A stretch of DNA of 64,000 nucleotides from an uncultured Bdellovibrionales bacterium. GTDB taxonomy: Bacteria > Bdellovibrionota > Bdellovibrionia > Bdellovibrionales > UBA1609. The stretch covers positions 1-64,000 of the forward strand of contig CAILEP010000016.1 of NCBI GenBank assembly GCA_903833275.1. Direction: 5' to 3'. The position numbers and the translations under genes are program-made. Below, in pieces: positions 1 through 7,771 of the stretch; position 1 is the first letter of the stretch, and every line of letters begins with the position of its first letter. The notes beneath the pieces were generated by a model that saw only the letters and a list, made by a program, of their open reading frames with translations, was not told the origin of the DNA and searched no databases.

Positions 1-71
1 TGCGCGATAAGCACATCGATCTCACGCATTTTAATCACGGCCTTTTCAGCCGTATATCTCACTCTTGCCAT
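1..71 (-). CDS. IS3-family transposase OrfA, N-terminal fragment
   Basis: Only the first 23 codons are in the window. They read MARVRYTAEKAVIKM then REIDVLIA, which matches the helix-turn-helix start of IS3-type OrfA proteins (K/R-rich, 'YTxEK..IKxREIDVL'). The ATG at 71 has a GGGAGG SD eight bases upstream, and the terminal inverted repeat lies just ahead. In this family OrfA binds the element's ends and is frameshifted into OrfB, which carries the DDE catalytic domain; OrfB would lie to the left of the window. Confidence 0.7.
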   Translation of the reverse strand, partial: MARVRYTAEKAVIKMREIDVLIA

Positions 72-139
72 CTTTAACCTCCCGGTTATTGGTTATATCA
101 GTCCGATTGGGACTGGTCCAATTTTCGGGGGGCAGGTCA
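1..139 (-). mobile_element. IS3-family insertion sequence, one end only
   Basis: The reverse strand read from position 139 begins TGACCTGCCCCCCGAAAA, then TTGGACC. This is the typical C-run/AAAATTGGACC terminal inverted repeat of one IS3 subgroup. It is followed by an SD site and the start of an OrfA-like reading frame. The rest of the element lies beyond the window, so the other end and the target duplication cannot be seen. The boundary at 139/140 is inferred from the repeat and from the neighbouring gene, whose coding sense stops there. Confidence 0.75.
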
Positions 140-767
140 GTTTAATTCGACCCATTAACTCAACAAATTCAACCGTATTAAATCGCGAAGCGGTAAATAT
201 TCTTTCACTAGCCTCGCCAGAAACAGTCGCCCGCATTTGTTCAATTTGGGACGAAAGCGCATTTACGCCTGACTGAATAACGTTGTTTAAAAAATATCCT
301 GAAATCACAATAAGAACTATAGCCAGAACAAATACAAAAAGTAATGTCACACCCTCTGAGGGCGTAATGAGTGCCACACACGCATTCAATAGAAGATTTG
401 GCCGCAAAGTCAGGGCGCGAGAACTACATATCGGAAAGAACGACATTTGATCGGAAAGAAAGGGGCCGGAGACTATCTCATTTGCCTTAATTTGACTTAG
501 GTCAACCTCCGAAAGGCCACCGGCTTTAATCGAAGTCTTCATGTGATCCAATGCCATCGCCCAGTCGCCGGCAGTGAGACCCGAATCAAGAGTGCTTACC
601 ATTACCGAAATCTTTTGCTGCAATTCCTGCTTCTTGGTGATCGTAAGAATCGCCAAGTAAGAACCACAAATGACAATCGTAAAAAGTGCGGCCAGTAATC
701 CGACTCTCTTATAGTACGTCATCTGCACCAAATCTGAAATCGTTAAAACAGGTTTACTAGCATCCAT
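93..767 (-). CDS. Membrane sensor-like protein truncated by the IS insertion
   Basis: The product has a cytoplasmic N-terminus, a first membrane segment at about residues 22-43, a periplasmic stretch of about 95 residues, and a second segment at about 141-163. A polar helical stretch follows (SSQIEQMRATVSG). This is the layout of a sensor kinase or chemoreceptor input half. Host coding sequence ends near residue 209 (position 141). The last 15 residues (LTCPPKIGPVPIGLI) are the IS terminal repeat read in frame to a chance stop, so the output domain has been lost. AGGGATTCA precedes the ATG at 767. The family is not recognised, and the protein is probably non-functional as a signal transducer. 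Confidence 0.6.
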   Translation of the reverse strand: MDASKPVLTISDLVQMTYYKRVGLLAALFTIVICGSYLAILTITKKQELQQKISVMVSTLDSGLTAGDWAMALDHMKTSIKAGGLSEVDLSQIKANEIVSGPFLSDQMSFFPICSSRALTLRPNLLLNACVALITPSEGVTLLFVFVLAIVLIVISGYFLNNVIQSGVNALSSQIEQMRATVSGEASERIFTASRFNTVEFVELMGRIKLTCPPKIGPVPIGLI

Positions 768-1091
768 TGAATCCCTAATTCATAAAAGGCCGATTGAGGC
801 TGTAAAGATATCATGCACCTGAAAAAATTGATATCCGCCGAAAGACGATCTGAATTTGTTTCTCGATTGTATACCTGGTAGACAGGTGAACTAGTCGCCT
901 ACACAAACCGTCACATTGTATAAACCTTAGACAATATTGAGTTCGCCAGAACCGCTAATTTCGAGTTCACCTGGTGATTAAATTGCATTGGTTCAATGCG
1001 GTTTATGGCTCTTAAATTTAAGGGGTTTTCAAGGCCACAGAGACCAACTAAAAGGACGTCTAATCACCCGCTTCGAGAAACTAGGGATCAA
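768..1091. other. Intergenic region with an inverted repeat
   Basis: No gene is supported here. The region is bounded by divergent starts, so it should hold two promoters, but no clear -35/-10 pair stands out. CAGGTGAACT (883-892) and AGTTCACCTG (964-973) form a perfect 10-base inverted repeat with a 71-base spacer. ACCTG (873-877) adds a third half-site, giving a local ACCTG-N5-CAGGT palindrome at 873-887. This could be a regulator binding site. Confidence 0.45.
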
Positions 1092-2258
1092 ATGGCTAAA
1101 AAATATACTGTGATAGAATACAGAGACCGAATTGATCTGCGAAAAATGCTGATCCGTTCGGCTTTGGTCTTTTCGGTATTTCTAAGTACCGCCGCCGGCG
1201 CAGTCGACGAGCCGGCCACCGCACAACATCAAGATCAACATGAGACTCAACAGGGCGCTGTCTACGGCACCGAGATCGAAGGCCAATCCGTTCGAGAGGT
1301 CGCGGCTAAAATTTGGCAGACAGACCCAAATGCCATTATCGCCGTACCAGAAACCGAGAGCCAAACCATTACGAACGAAGGTTCGCTTGTCATCGAAACC
1401 GGCCTGGCCACATTGCCGCCGACCCCCTCAATGTCGGAGCCAAACCCGCGGCCGACCTCAAACTCGATTCAAATTCAAAAACCCGATTCGCTGAATACAA
1501 TGTTAATTGCTTTTGATTATGGCTACGGCAATCTCGTCTTCTTTTTGAGCCCAAAGTACACCTTGGTGCAAGCCTTCTCATTGGTCAGCGCGAACATGGT
1601 CTATCTCAAATATATGGAACTCAAATTGGGCCGCTGGTCGTTACTTTTACAAAAGGGTGGGCGTGCCTTTGCCACAGGTCTCGAAAAAATCGGCCTTGTC
1701 TCTGAGGTTGAAAGTAAAGATCGCGCTGAACGCGTCGGAAATTTTATCACCCACGGCGTATTGGTCTACGCGTATTATAGTTTATTTCAAATGATGGCCA
1801 ATATGCCAAACCTTCACGATGGGTTTTTTAGTATCGATGCGCAACTCAACGCTCTGAAAATAACGGGCTCGGGGTTCTTAAGTGGCTTTGGCTGGGCCAT
1901 GGTTGGCCGTAAATGGGATGCCCAGCCTGACCGCGAGCGCCCCATCAGTCGCCAAGCCTTTACAACTTTCAACAATGCTCGCGGCCTTGCTTTGGGTATC
2001 TTTGTGCCTTTTCTTATCGGAACCCCGAACAATATTTCGCTCGCCGAATTTGCGGCTCGTAATTCGCCATTTTTAATTTCGGCCGCCGTCGGCACGGCCT
2101 TCTATCTTTGGGGCGACCCCATTCTCGAGCGCTACCCGCAGATTAAACAATCGCTTGATCGCTTTGAGAAACTCACGCAAAGGCTCAACGAAAAGCTCGA
2201 CTCAGCTCTTAATAGAATTCGAAATTCGTCGGCCTGTTCTTGGTTTTTGAAAAAATAG
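1092..2258 (+). CDS. Hypothetical multi-pass membrane protein
   Basis: No family is recognised. The ATG at 1092 is preferred over the upstream one at 996 because AGGGATC lies just before it. The N-terminus (MAKKYTVIEYRDRID...) is followed by a hydrophobic segment ending STAAGAV, which could be a signal peptide or a first anchor. A Pro/Thr/Glu-rich linker follows, then about five hydrophobic segments between roughly residues 135 and 345 of this product. The C-terminus is charged and helical (RFEKLTQRLNEKLDSAL). It stands alone, with no operon partner. An unknown inner-membrane protein is the best description; a role cannot be inferred. Confidence 0.6.
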   Translation: MAKKYTVIEYRDRIDLRKMLIRSALVFSVFLSTAAGAVDEPATAQHQDQHETQQGAVYGTEIEGQSVREVAAKIWQTDPNAIIAVPETESQTITNEGSLVIETGLATLPPTPSMSEPNPRPTSNSIQIQKPDSLNTMLIAFDYGYGNLVFFLSPKYTLVQAFSLVSANMVYLKYMELKLGRWSLLLQKGGRAFATGLEKIGLVSEVESKDRAERVGNFITHGVLVYAYYSLFQMMANMPNLHDGFFSIDAQLNALKITGSGFLSGFGWAMVGRKWDAQPDRERPISRQAFTTFNNARGLALGIFVPFLIGTPNNISLAEFAARNSPFLISAAVGTAFYLWGDPILERYPQIKQSLDRFEKLTQRLNEKLDSALNRIRNSSACSWFLKK

Positions 2259-2351
2259 AATTCAGCAAGATCGTTTATTTTTTTCATGGTTGTAGCAGCT
2301 GAAATTGGCGTCGCTCACATATCCAATTAATATGAGACCCCATTTCAACTA

Positions 2352-2370
2352 TCGGGACAATTCGTCCCGA
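2352..2370. promoter_or_regulatory. Inverted repeat upstream of the forward cytochrome operon
   Basis: TCGGGAC-AATTC-GTCCCGA is a perfect 7-base inverted repeat about 100 bases before the first operon start. No T-tract follows, so it is not a convincing terminator for the upstream gene. A second weaker hairpin (CACTTTTT, 2396-2403, with AAAAAGTG, 2412-2419) follows. Either could be an operator or leader structure; function is inferred from position only. Confidence 0.35.
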
Positions 2371-2471
2371 ACACTTCGAAAACATTGTGGAACTTCACTT
2401 TTTTGCCATCGAAAAAGTGCGAAAAAAATGATACATTACTGCCGAAGATCTAAACAAAAGAAGCCGACCAT

Positions 2472-2855
2472 ATGTCTACCTACTCACTGACCGATATAAC
2501 AGATTCCGTAAAAGCAAAAGGCGAAAACTCTACCTTGCTGCGGTTCTCGAGCGAAGGTATTAGCCCCGCGTACGCCTCGAAAATTCTGGTTACTTATCTG
2601 TTGGCCGAATGGCCACTTACGGGCAGCGATCGCGAAGCCCTCAGATGTTATGCGATGGTGCTACCCCACGGCAAAGTTCACGCGGTTGAAGTTTTTTTTC
2701 TGCGCCAAACAACGGCGGAGACTCTGACCGGCGATTATCTGGGCTCTTCGAAAATATTTTCCGTTAATTTTAAAGATAACCAATACGACCCAGCCGTCGA
2801 TGACTCATTGTCTGAAAATATTTGGTCGAAAGTTTGCAATTATGTGCCGAGCTAG
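2472..2855 (+). CDS. Hypothetical protein, first gene of the cytochrome operon
   Basis: This is a 127-residue soluble protein with no signal peptide, no heme motif and no recognised family. It has mixed alpha/beta character with a conserved-looking centre (SKILVTYLLAEWPLTGSDREALRCYAMVL). Only a weak SD (AAGAAG) precedes the ATG. Its end overlaps the start of the tetraheme cytochrome gene by 14 bases, which argues that it is expressed and co-translated with the operon. A cytoplasmic accessory or assembly role is conceivable, but nothing in the sequence shows it. Confidence 0.6.
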   Translation: MSTYSLTDITDSVKAKGENSTLLRFSSEGISPAYASKILVTYLLAEWPLTGSDREALRCYAMVLPHGKVHAVEVFFLRQTTAETLTGDYLGSSKIFSVNFKDNQYDPAVDDSLSENIWSKVCNYVPS

Positions 2856-3324
2856 CGCTCTGTTTGCACTTTTGTTTACGTTGACGGCGCAAGCCGCCGA
2901 TGAGGCCCTTGAGCATTGCACTCAGTGCCACAGGACATTTTCCAGAAATACCACTTCTCTCGAAACTGCAGGCTTTAAGAAAGACCACCCCGAATTTGAA
3001 ATGCAACACATGAAGAACCCGAAGGGCTGCATTCTATGCCATGCCCAGAGCAGCCCAAATCATCTCGTCGCACTCGATGGGCGATTGCTAAAAGTCGATG
3101 AGACCCCGCAGCTTTGCGGCCAATGCCATGGGCCCATCTTTTTTGACTGGCAATCTGGTCTTCACGGAAAACTTACTGGTAAGGGCACCGAGCGCGAGCA
3201 TCGATTGCTCTGCTTCGAGTGCCACAACCCGCATAAACCAAAATTTAAAATTATGAAAGCCGAGCCGCCACCCGCTCGACCGAAACTTGGCATCAACACA
3301 AGAGGACACGATGAGCACAACTGA
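2842..3324 (+). CDS. Periplasmic tetraheme cytochrome c
   Basis: The product starts with a Sec signal peptide (MCRASALFALLFTLTAQA). Four CXXCH heme sites follow: CTQCH, CILCH, CGQCH and CFECH. The start at 2842 gives a complete signal peptide; an upstream in-frame ATG at 2800 would place 14 extra residues before it. The pattern 'CHGPIFFDWQSGLHGK...CFECHNPHKPKFKIMKAEPPPARPK' reappears in the reverse-strand gene ending at 6940, so the two are paralogues. The gene overlaps both neighbours by 14 bases. As a small periplasmic electron carrier it would take electrons from the iron-sulfur/NrfD pair encoded downstream. The exact redox partner is inferred. Confidence 0.88.
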   Translation: MCRASALFALLFTLTAQAADEALEHCTQCHRTFSRNTTSLETAGFKKDHPEFEMQHMKNPKGCILCHAQSSPNHLVALDGRLLKVDETPQLCGQCHGPIFFDWQSGLHGKLTGKGTEREHRLLCFECHNPHKPKFKIMKAEPPPARPKLGINTRGHDEHN

Positions 3325-4282
3325 AAAACCAAGAGGCACGAAGATTGAGAAAATGACCGAGGCCGCACTTGCCGCCCCACTGAAGCGCCGGTCATTTCTA
3401 AAGGCACTTGGTATTACTGCCGCTGCCGTCTCAGCACCCATTGGCACCGCCACCGCCGTCACTGATAAGCTCAAAGACAGTAATTTTTGGGAAACCTACT
3501 TTCAAAAGCACTACAAAGAGATGAGCGCCGAAGACAAGGCACAGGTGTTTGCTCGTATCGAACGCGAAACAAAAACAACTTACGGCGTTGATGTTCATGT
3601 TGGCGATCAGCAACCAATACCGGGTGTGAAATTTGCCTACGCCCTCAATCTCTCTCGCTGCAATGGTTCACGTCGGTGCGTTGAAGCTTGCGTAATTGAA
3701 AACAATCAGTCGCGCCACGAACCGCAGATTCAATACATCAAGGTTCTTGAAATGCCCCGCGGCACGCTCGACCCCGAGCGCGGTGATCTCTATTACGAGG
3801 GCGAAGCTGTACCGAAAAATGACAAGTTCTACCTGCCCGTCCAATGCAATCACTGCGACAACCCGCCCTGCACCAAAGTTTGCCCTGTAGAAGCCACCTG
3901 GAAAGAAGCCGACGGAATCGTTGTCGTGGATTACGACTGGTGTATCGGCTGCCGCTATTGCCAGGCCGCTTGCCCCTATGAAGCGCGGCATTTTAATTTT
4001 GCCAAACCCAATATCCCGGCTGAAGAAATCAACCCCGTTCAAGGCTATTTGAGCAATCGCATTCGCCCGAAAGGCGTCATGGAGAAGTGCACGTTCTGCC
4101 TTCACCGTACCCGTAATGGGCAAAACCCCGCCTGTCACGATGCTTGCCCAACAGGGGCGCGAAAATTTGGCAATATTTTGGATCCAGAAAGTGAATTGTC
4201 AAAAATTTTAAAAGAAAAGCGAGTGTTTGTCTTGAAAGAAGAACTGAATACGCTGCCTCAGTTTTTCTATTATTTTGACTGA
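3311..4282 (+). CDS. Tat-exported 4Fe-4S ferredoxin-type subunit (DsrO/HmcB/NrfC-like)
   Basis: The ATG at 3311 follows AGAGGACACG and gives a 323-residue protein with a twin-arginine signal (KRRSFLKALG, about residues 25-34). Four ferredoxin-type Cys motifs follow. Three are complete: CNHCDNPPCTKVCP, CIGCRYCQAACP and a CX2CX11CX3C set starting CTFC. The first reads CNGSRRCVEAC, with Ser where the second Cys is normally found. Proteins of this class sit on the periplasmic face beside an NrfD-type membrane subunit and pass electrons between quinol and a partner. The NrfD-type gene lies two genes downstream. No molybdopterin subunit is encoded nearby, so cytochromes are the likely partners. Confidence 0.9.
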   Translation: MSTTEKPRGTKIEKMTEAALAAPLKRRSFLKALGITAAAVSAPIGTATAVTDKLKDSNFWETYFQKHYKEMSAEDKAQVFARIERETKTTYGVDVHVGDQQPIPGVKFAYALNLSRCNGSRRCVEACVIENNQSRHEPQIQYIKVLEMPRGTLDPERGDLYYEGEAVPKNDKFYLPVQCNHCDNPPCTKVCPVEATWKEADGIVVVDYDWCIGCRYCQAACPYEARHFNFAKPNIPAEEINPVQGYLSNRIRPKGVMEKCTFCLHRTRNGQNPACHDACPTGARKFGNILDPESELSKILKEKRVFVLKEELNTLPQFFYYFD

Positions 4283-4300
4283 TTAAAAAAGGTAGACTTT

Positions 4301-5707
4301 ATGCGCCACTTATTAAATTTGAAATCTCTTTTCGCCTGCGCGGCGATGATTATCGTTTTGTCGGCTTGCTCTGACAAACGCGCGGCCCCTTCAGCTGCCG
4401 ATACGACACTCAGTAGCCCTGCTGATAAATCGTCGGCCTACTTATATCCGCATAATGAAAACTGGAAGACGGACCACGTTGAATTTTACGCCAAGAATCG
4501 CAAACAAATTGAAGGCTCGACACATGATTGCGTTCTTTGCCATAGCCAGAGACAGAACGCTGGCACTCCGAAAAATTTAAGCTGTGCCGTGCAATGCCAC
4601 GCTCCGATTTCAACGCCAGATGGCAGCAAACCCATCGATTCACCCATTACGAAACCAAGCCAAGTTTGTTTCGAATGCCACAAAGCGAATTTCACTCGCC
4701 AAAAGCACCACTACCCGGCCGCGACGGGCCTTTGCACAACTTGTCACACGGTGAACCCCTCGCACTTAACCGACAAGTCAAAAGCCTCGGTTACTACTGA
4801 TAAATCAAATGAGTCCTGCCTCAAATGCCACAGCAAAATGGACACTCACTCCGAGGTTCATAAAGTTTTGATCACCAAGGCGAATGCCTGCATTTATTGT
4901 CACGACCCCCACGGCTCTACAGCAAACTATTTTACGCGCGATAAGATGCCAGAACTTTGTCTGGACTGCCATGGTGATTTGCTGCACGACAATGCGGTTT
5001 CTTTACATGGGATTATACCTGGCACCGATGACAACAAGCGAAGTTGCGCCAACTGCCACAGCCCACACTCATCCGATGTTAAGCCGTTATTGCTTAAAGA
5101 AAAGAAGAGCCTTTGCATTGATTGCCATGATCGAGAATATCAAACTAAATTTGCCGACGGATCGCCTCGTTTGATACCAAACATCAAAGGTAAAATTACT
5201 GGCCCTAACTTTCACCGACCAGCGAAAGACTCCGCCAACTGTGCGGTGCGCTGCCATACCCCCCATGACAGTCAATACGCTGCGCTTTTGAAAAAACGCT
5301 ACCCAGTAACGCCGTATGAGAAATATTCTCCGGGCAGCGAACCAGATCAAAACTCGTATGACCTCTGCATGCTTTGCCACGAAGACTCGATGCTCAGCAA
5401 AGAAGTCACCGCCGAAGGCACGGCCTTTCGCAATGACATCAAAACCGCCGACGGAAAGATTGAACGAACAAATTTACATTGGTTTCACGTCGTCAATGCG
5501 GCGGGCTCGCAGGACCCGAGCAAGGGCCGATCTTGTTTTGTTTGCCACGACCCCCATGGCAGCGAACAAGAGCACAATATTAAAACTTCATTTCGACTCA
5601 ATGGCACGACCAACGTCAATATTGTATACAAGGCCACTGCAACAGGTGGCTCTTGTGCGATGACTTGCCATAGTGACGACATAAAGAAATACAATCGAGT
5701 CGAATAG
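4301..5707 (+). CDS. Multiheme c-type cytochrome lipoprotein (up to 13 hemes)
   Basis: The 468-residue product starts with a lipoprotein signal ending LSAC (Cys near residue 23). It carries ten CXXCH sites, several in the paired form 'CHDPHGS' or 'CHSPHSS', and three CX3CH sites (CAVQCH, CAVRCH, CAMTCH). It belongs with the paired-CXXCH multiheme proteins. Its C-terminal 60 residues (CFVCHDPHGS...GGSCAMTCH) match the end of the 11-heme protein encoded at 9588-10625. It lies between the iron-sulfur and NrfD-type genes, so it is probably the electron acceptor of that membrane module. The lipid anchor could place it on either membrane. Whether the CX3CH sites bind heme is open. Confidence 0.9.
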   Translation: MRHLLNLKSLFACAAMIIVLSACSDKRAAPSAADTTLSSPADKSSAYLYPHNENWKTDHVEFYAKNRKQIEGSTHDCVLCHSQRQNAGTPKNLSCAVQCHAPISTPDGSKPIDSPITKPSQVCFECHKANFTRQKHHYPAATGLCTTCHTVNPSHLTDKSKASVTTDKSNESCLKCHSKMDTHSEVHKVLITKANACIYCHDPHGSTANYFTRDKMPELCLDCHGDLLHDNAVSLHGIIPGTDDNKRSCANCHSPHSSDVKPLLLKEKKSLCIDCHDREYQTKFADGSPRLIPNIKGKITGPNFHRPAKDSANCAVRCHTPHDSQYAALLKKRYPVTPYEKYSPGSEPDQNSYDLCMLCHEDSMLSKEVTAEGTAFRNDIKTADGKIERTNLHWFHVVNAAGSQDPSKGRSCFVCHDPHGSEQEHNIKTSFRLNGTTNVNIVYKATATGGSCAMTCHSDDIKKYNRVE

Positions 5708-5725
5708 CTTTCTGGAGTAACTGTA

Positions 5726-6943
5726 ATGGGCCTAAAATCATATGCAATTTTTTGGTTTCGGATGATCACCTATGCATTTAGCGGAGGTAGAAATTTTAAC
5801 CTTTGGGTTTGGTTTCTACTGCTGCTTATGGCGCCGGGTTTCTGGGCCTACTATCATCAATTTACAGAAGGCCTCATTGTCACTAACATGTCTGACCAAG
5901 TCAGTTGGGGCGCGTACATAGCCAATTTTACTTTTCTAGTGGGTGTGGCTGCAGCGGCCGTACTTCTCGTTGTACCGGCCTACGTCTACCATCATCAACC
6001 CACTAAAGAGATTGTGCTTCTGGGCGAGTTACTTGCTGTTTCGGCTATCTTCATGTGTCTGCTTTTTATTATGGTTGATATGGGCCGACCAGACCGATTC
6101 TTTCACGTATTGCCGATTGTGGGTCACCTTAACTTCCCCCGCTCGGTGCTCGCCTGGGACGTGATCGTGTTGAACGGCTACCTCTTTCTGAATGCGCACA
6201 TCTCAGGCTATTTGCTCTACATGAAATATTTGGGCCGCACCCCCAATAAGATGATCTATATGCCCGTCGTGTTCATTTCAATTCTTTGGGCCATTAGTAT
6301 TCACACGGTGACGGCGTTTCTCTACTCGGGCCTCGGGGGCCGACCGTTTTGGAATACGGCCATTTTGGCACCACGTTTTCTTATCAGCGCTTTTGCCGGC
6401 GGCCCCGCTATACTCACGATTGCTTTTCGTACTATTCAGAAGTTTAGCAAAATGAACGTAGATGAAAAGGTTTTCGATCTGCTTAAGCAGATCGTTGCGG
6501 TTACAATGCCGATAAATATGTTTTTACTTGGCTGCGAGCTTTTTAAAGAATTTTATACTGACAGCACTCATGTCGCGTCGGCGAAATACCTATACTTCGG
6601 GCTGCACGGCGCCCACATGTTGCAACCTTATATTTGGGGTGCCATAACCATGGACACCATTGCGCTCATCATATTTGTTACCCCGTACTTGCGGCGAAAC
6701 AATCGCGTTTTTTTAATTGGCTGCGTGCTCGCGATAGTTGGGATTTGGGTTGAAAAAGGAATGGGGCTAATAATACCAGGCTTCATACCGTCGCCCTTGG
6801 GCGATATCGTCGAGTACATTCCTTCGTTGCACGAAACGCTCATTTGTATTGGGATCTGGGCGTGGGGCGGCCTCATCTACTCTCTACTTGCCAGAGTCGC
6901 CATTGGCGTCCTAACCGGTGATCTCAAAGAGAAAACCATTTAG
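5726..6943 (+). CDS. NrfD/DsrP-family quinol-interacting membrane subunit
   Basis: The 405-residue product has about ten membrane segments. It carries family-typical stretches such as 'QVSWGAYIANFTFLVG', 'VDMGRPDRFFHVLP' and 'HETLICIGIWAWGGLIYSLL'. It resembles the DsrP/HmcC/ActC-type branch of the NrfD superfamily, whose members exchange electrons with menaquinol or ubiquinol through an attached periplasmic iron-sulfur protein. GGAG precedes the ATG. It is the last gene of the forward operon. Its 3' end overlaps the end of the converging cytochrome gene by four bases. Direction of electron flow (quinol oxidation or reduction) cannot be read from sequence. Confidence 0.88.
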   Translation: MGLKSYAIFWFRMITYAFSGGRNFNLWVWFLLLLMAPGFWAYYHQFTEGLIVTNMSDQVSWGAYIANFTFLVGVAAAAVLLVVPAYVYHHQPTKEIVLLGELLAVSAIFMCLLFIMVDMGRPDRFFHVLPIVGHLNFPRSVLAWDVIVLNGYLFLNAHISGYLLYMKYLGRTPNKMIYMPVVFISILWAISIHTVTAFLYSGLGGRPFWNTAILAPRFLISAFAGGPAILTIAFRTIQKFSKMNVDEKVFDLLKQIVAVTMPINMFLLGCELFKEFYTDSTHVASAKYLYFGLHGAHMLQPYIWGAITMDTIALIIFVTPYLRRNNRVFLIGCVLAIVGIWVEKGMGLIIPGFIPSPLGDIVEYIPSLHETLICIGIWAWGGLIYSLLARVAIGVLTGDLKEKTI

Positions 6944-7458
6944 ATTTTGTGCGCCTCTTCGCCTGATTCGAATTTTGGCCGAACGGGCGGTGGCGAAGCC
7001 TTCATTATTTTAAATCGGACTGAATGCGGCGAATGGCAATCGATACAATTCAGTTGCTCCTGATCGAGCGACCACCCACCGGTCCGCTTGCCGTGAAGGC
7101 CCTTTTGCCAATCGAGAAATCGATCTTGGTGGCATTGTTTGCAGACGGGCGATGGGTTTGTGAACGAAACCGAGGGGTCATCCGAAATTCTTAATTGATT
7201 AGAACGATTACGATCGTGGCAGCTGCCACATGACAAGACAACTCGACCGTGCTGTTCGTGAATAGTTTCATGAGAAAGTAGCGTCTTAGTCTTTGACGAA
7301 ATGTACTCATTTGCTTTCTTCGCATGGCAGTCTTGGCAATGAGCTGCTTGGGCCGGTGGAGAGTGCGGCCTCAAATGCACAGCCGAGGCCGCGGAAGGCT
7401 GGGCAACGGCGAAACCCGCAGCCACCCCTACCAACACAATTGCAATACTCTTTTTCAT
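6940..7458 (-). CDS. Periplasmic tetraheme cytochrome c (paralogue of the one at 2842)
   Basis: A signal peptide (MKKSIAIVLVGVAAGFAVA) is followed by four CXXCH sites: CQDCH, CGSCH, CKQCH and CIDCH. The second half (CKQCHQDRFLDWQKGLHGK...FKIMKASPPPVRPK) aligns closely with the forward-operon tetraheme, which shows duplication. The start at 7458 has GGGA nine bases upstream; an in-frame ATG at 7473 overlaps the preceding gene and is less likely. It is the last gene of the reverse cytochrome operon. The role is a periplasmic electron carrier, possibly the partner equivalent to its paralogue. Confidence 0.87.
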   Translation of the reverse strand: MKKSIAIVLVGVAAGFAVAQPSAASAVHLRPHSPPAQAAHCQDCHAKKANEYISSKTKTLLSHETIHEQHGRVVLSCGSCHDRNRSNQLRISDDPSVSFTNPSPVCKQCHQDRFLDWQKGLHGKRTGGWSLDQEQLNCIDCHSPHSVRFKIMKASPPPVRPKFESGEEAHKI

Positions 7459-7459
7459 T

Positions 7460-7771
7460 TTACTGAATCCCATTTGAACCGTGACAAGTTAGGCAATACC
7501 GAGACTCGCCACCGTTTTTTATCTCCCTGTTAAGTTTATCGACATCAATACTCGCGCCCGGCCGCTGATGAATATTAAGTGCGGCGTTGTGGCAAAGGAG
7601 ACAGTCCTTTCGGCCCCAACCTGCCCAGTGCTTAGCAGGGCTGTCTAAAATTATCGCCCCGGGCATAGACCCCAGGTCGCCGTAATTTTCTCGATCTCGA
7701 ACATCAGACCCACATCCTACGGTTGCCACCAAGAGCTGAGATAAAATAGCTAAATAAACAAGTCGCCTCAT
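7460..7771 (-). CDS. Diheme cytochrome c lipoprotein
   Basis: This is a 103-residue protein. Its N-terminal hydrophobic segment ends TVGCGSD, a reasonable though not perfect lipobox (Cys near residue 20). Two heme sites follow, CLLCH and CLTCH. The ATG at 7771 overlaps the stop of the upstream 7-heme gene as ATGA, which indicates translational coupling. It is small for a cytochrome and resembles the short diheme subunits found beside larger multiheme proteins. It is likely membrane-anchored and periplasmic. Its specific partner is unknown. Confidence 0.8.
   Translation of the reverse strand: MRRLVYLAILSQLLVATVGCGSDVRDRENYGDLGSMPGAIILDSPAKHWAGWGRKDCLLCHNAALNIHQRPGASIDVDKLNREIKNGGESRYCLTCHGSNGIQ

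Noticed and set aside
2305-2490. Forward frame of 61 codons before the cytochrome operon
   Set aside because: No SD, no recognisable domain, and it overlaps the start of the better supported 127-residue gene.
2842-6943. Complete DsrMKJOP or Nrf nitrite reductase complex
   Set aside because: The FeS and NrfD-type subunits match that general style, but DsrM, DsrK, the DsrJ triheme pattern and the NrfA CxxCK site are all absent.
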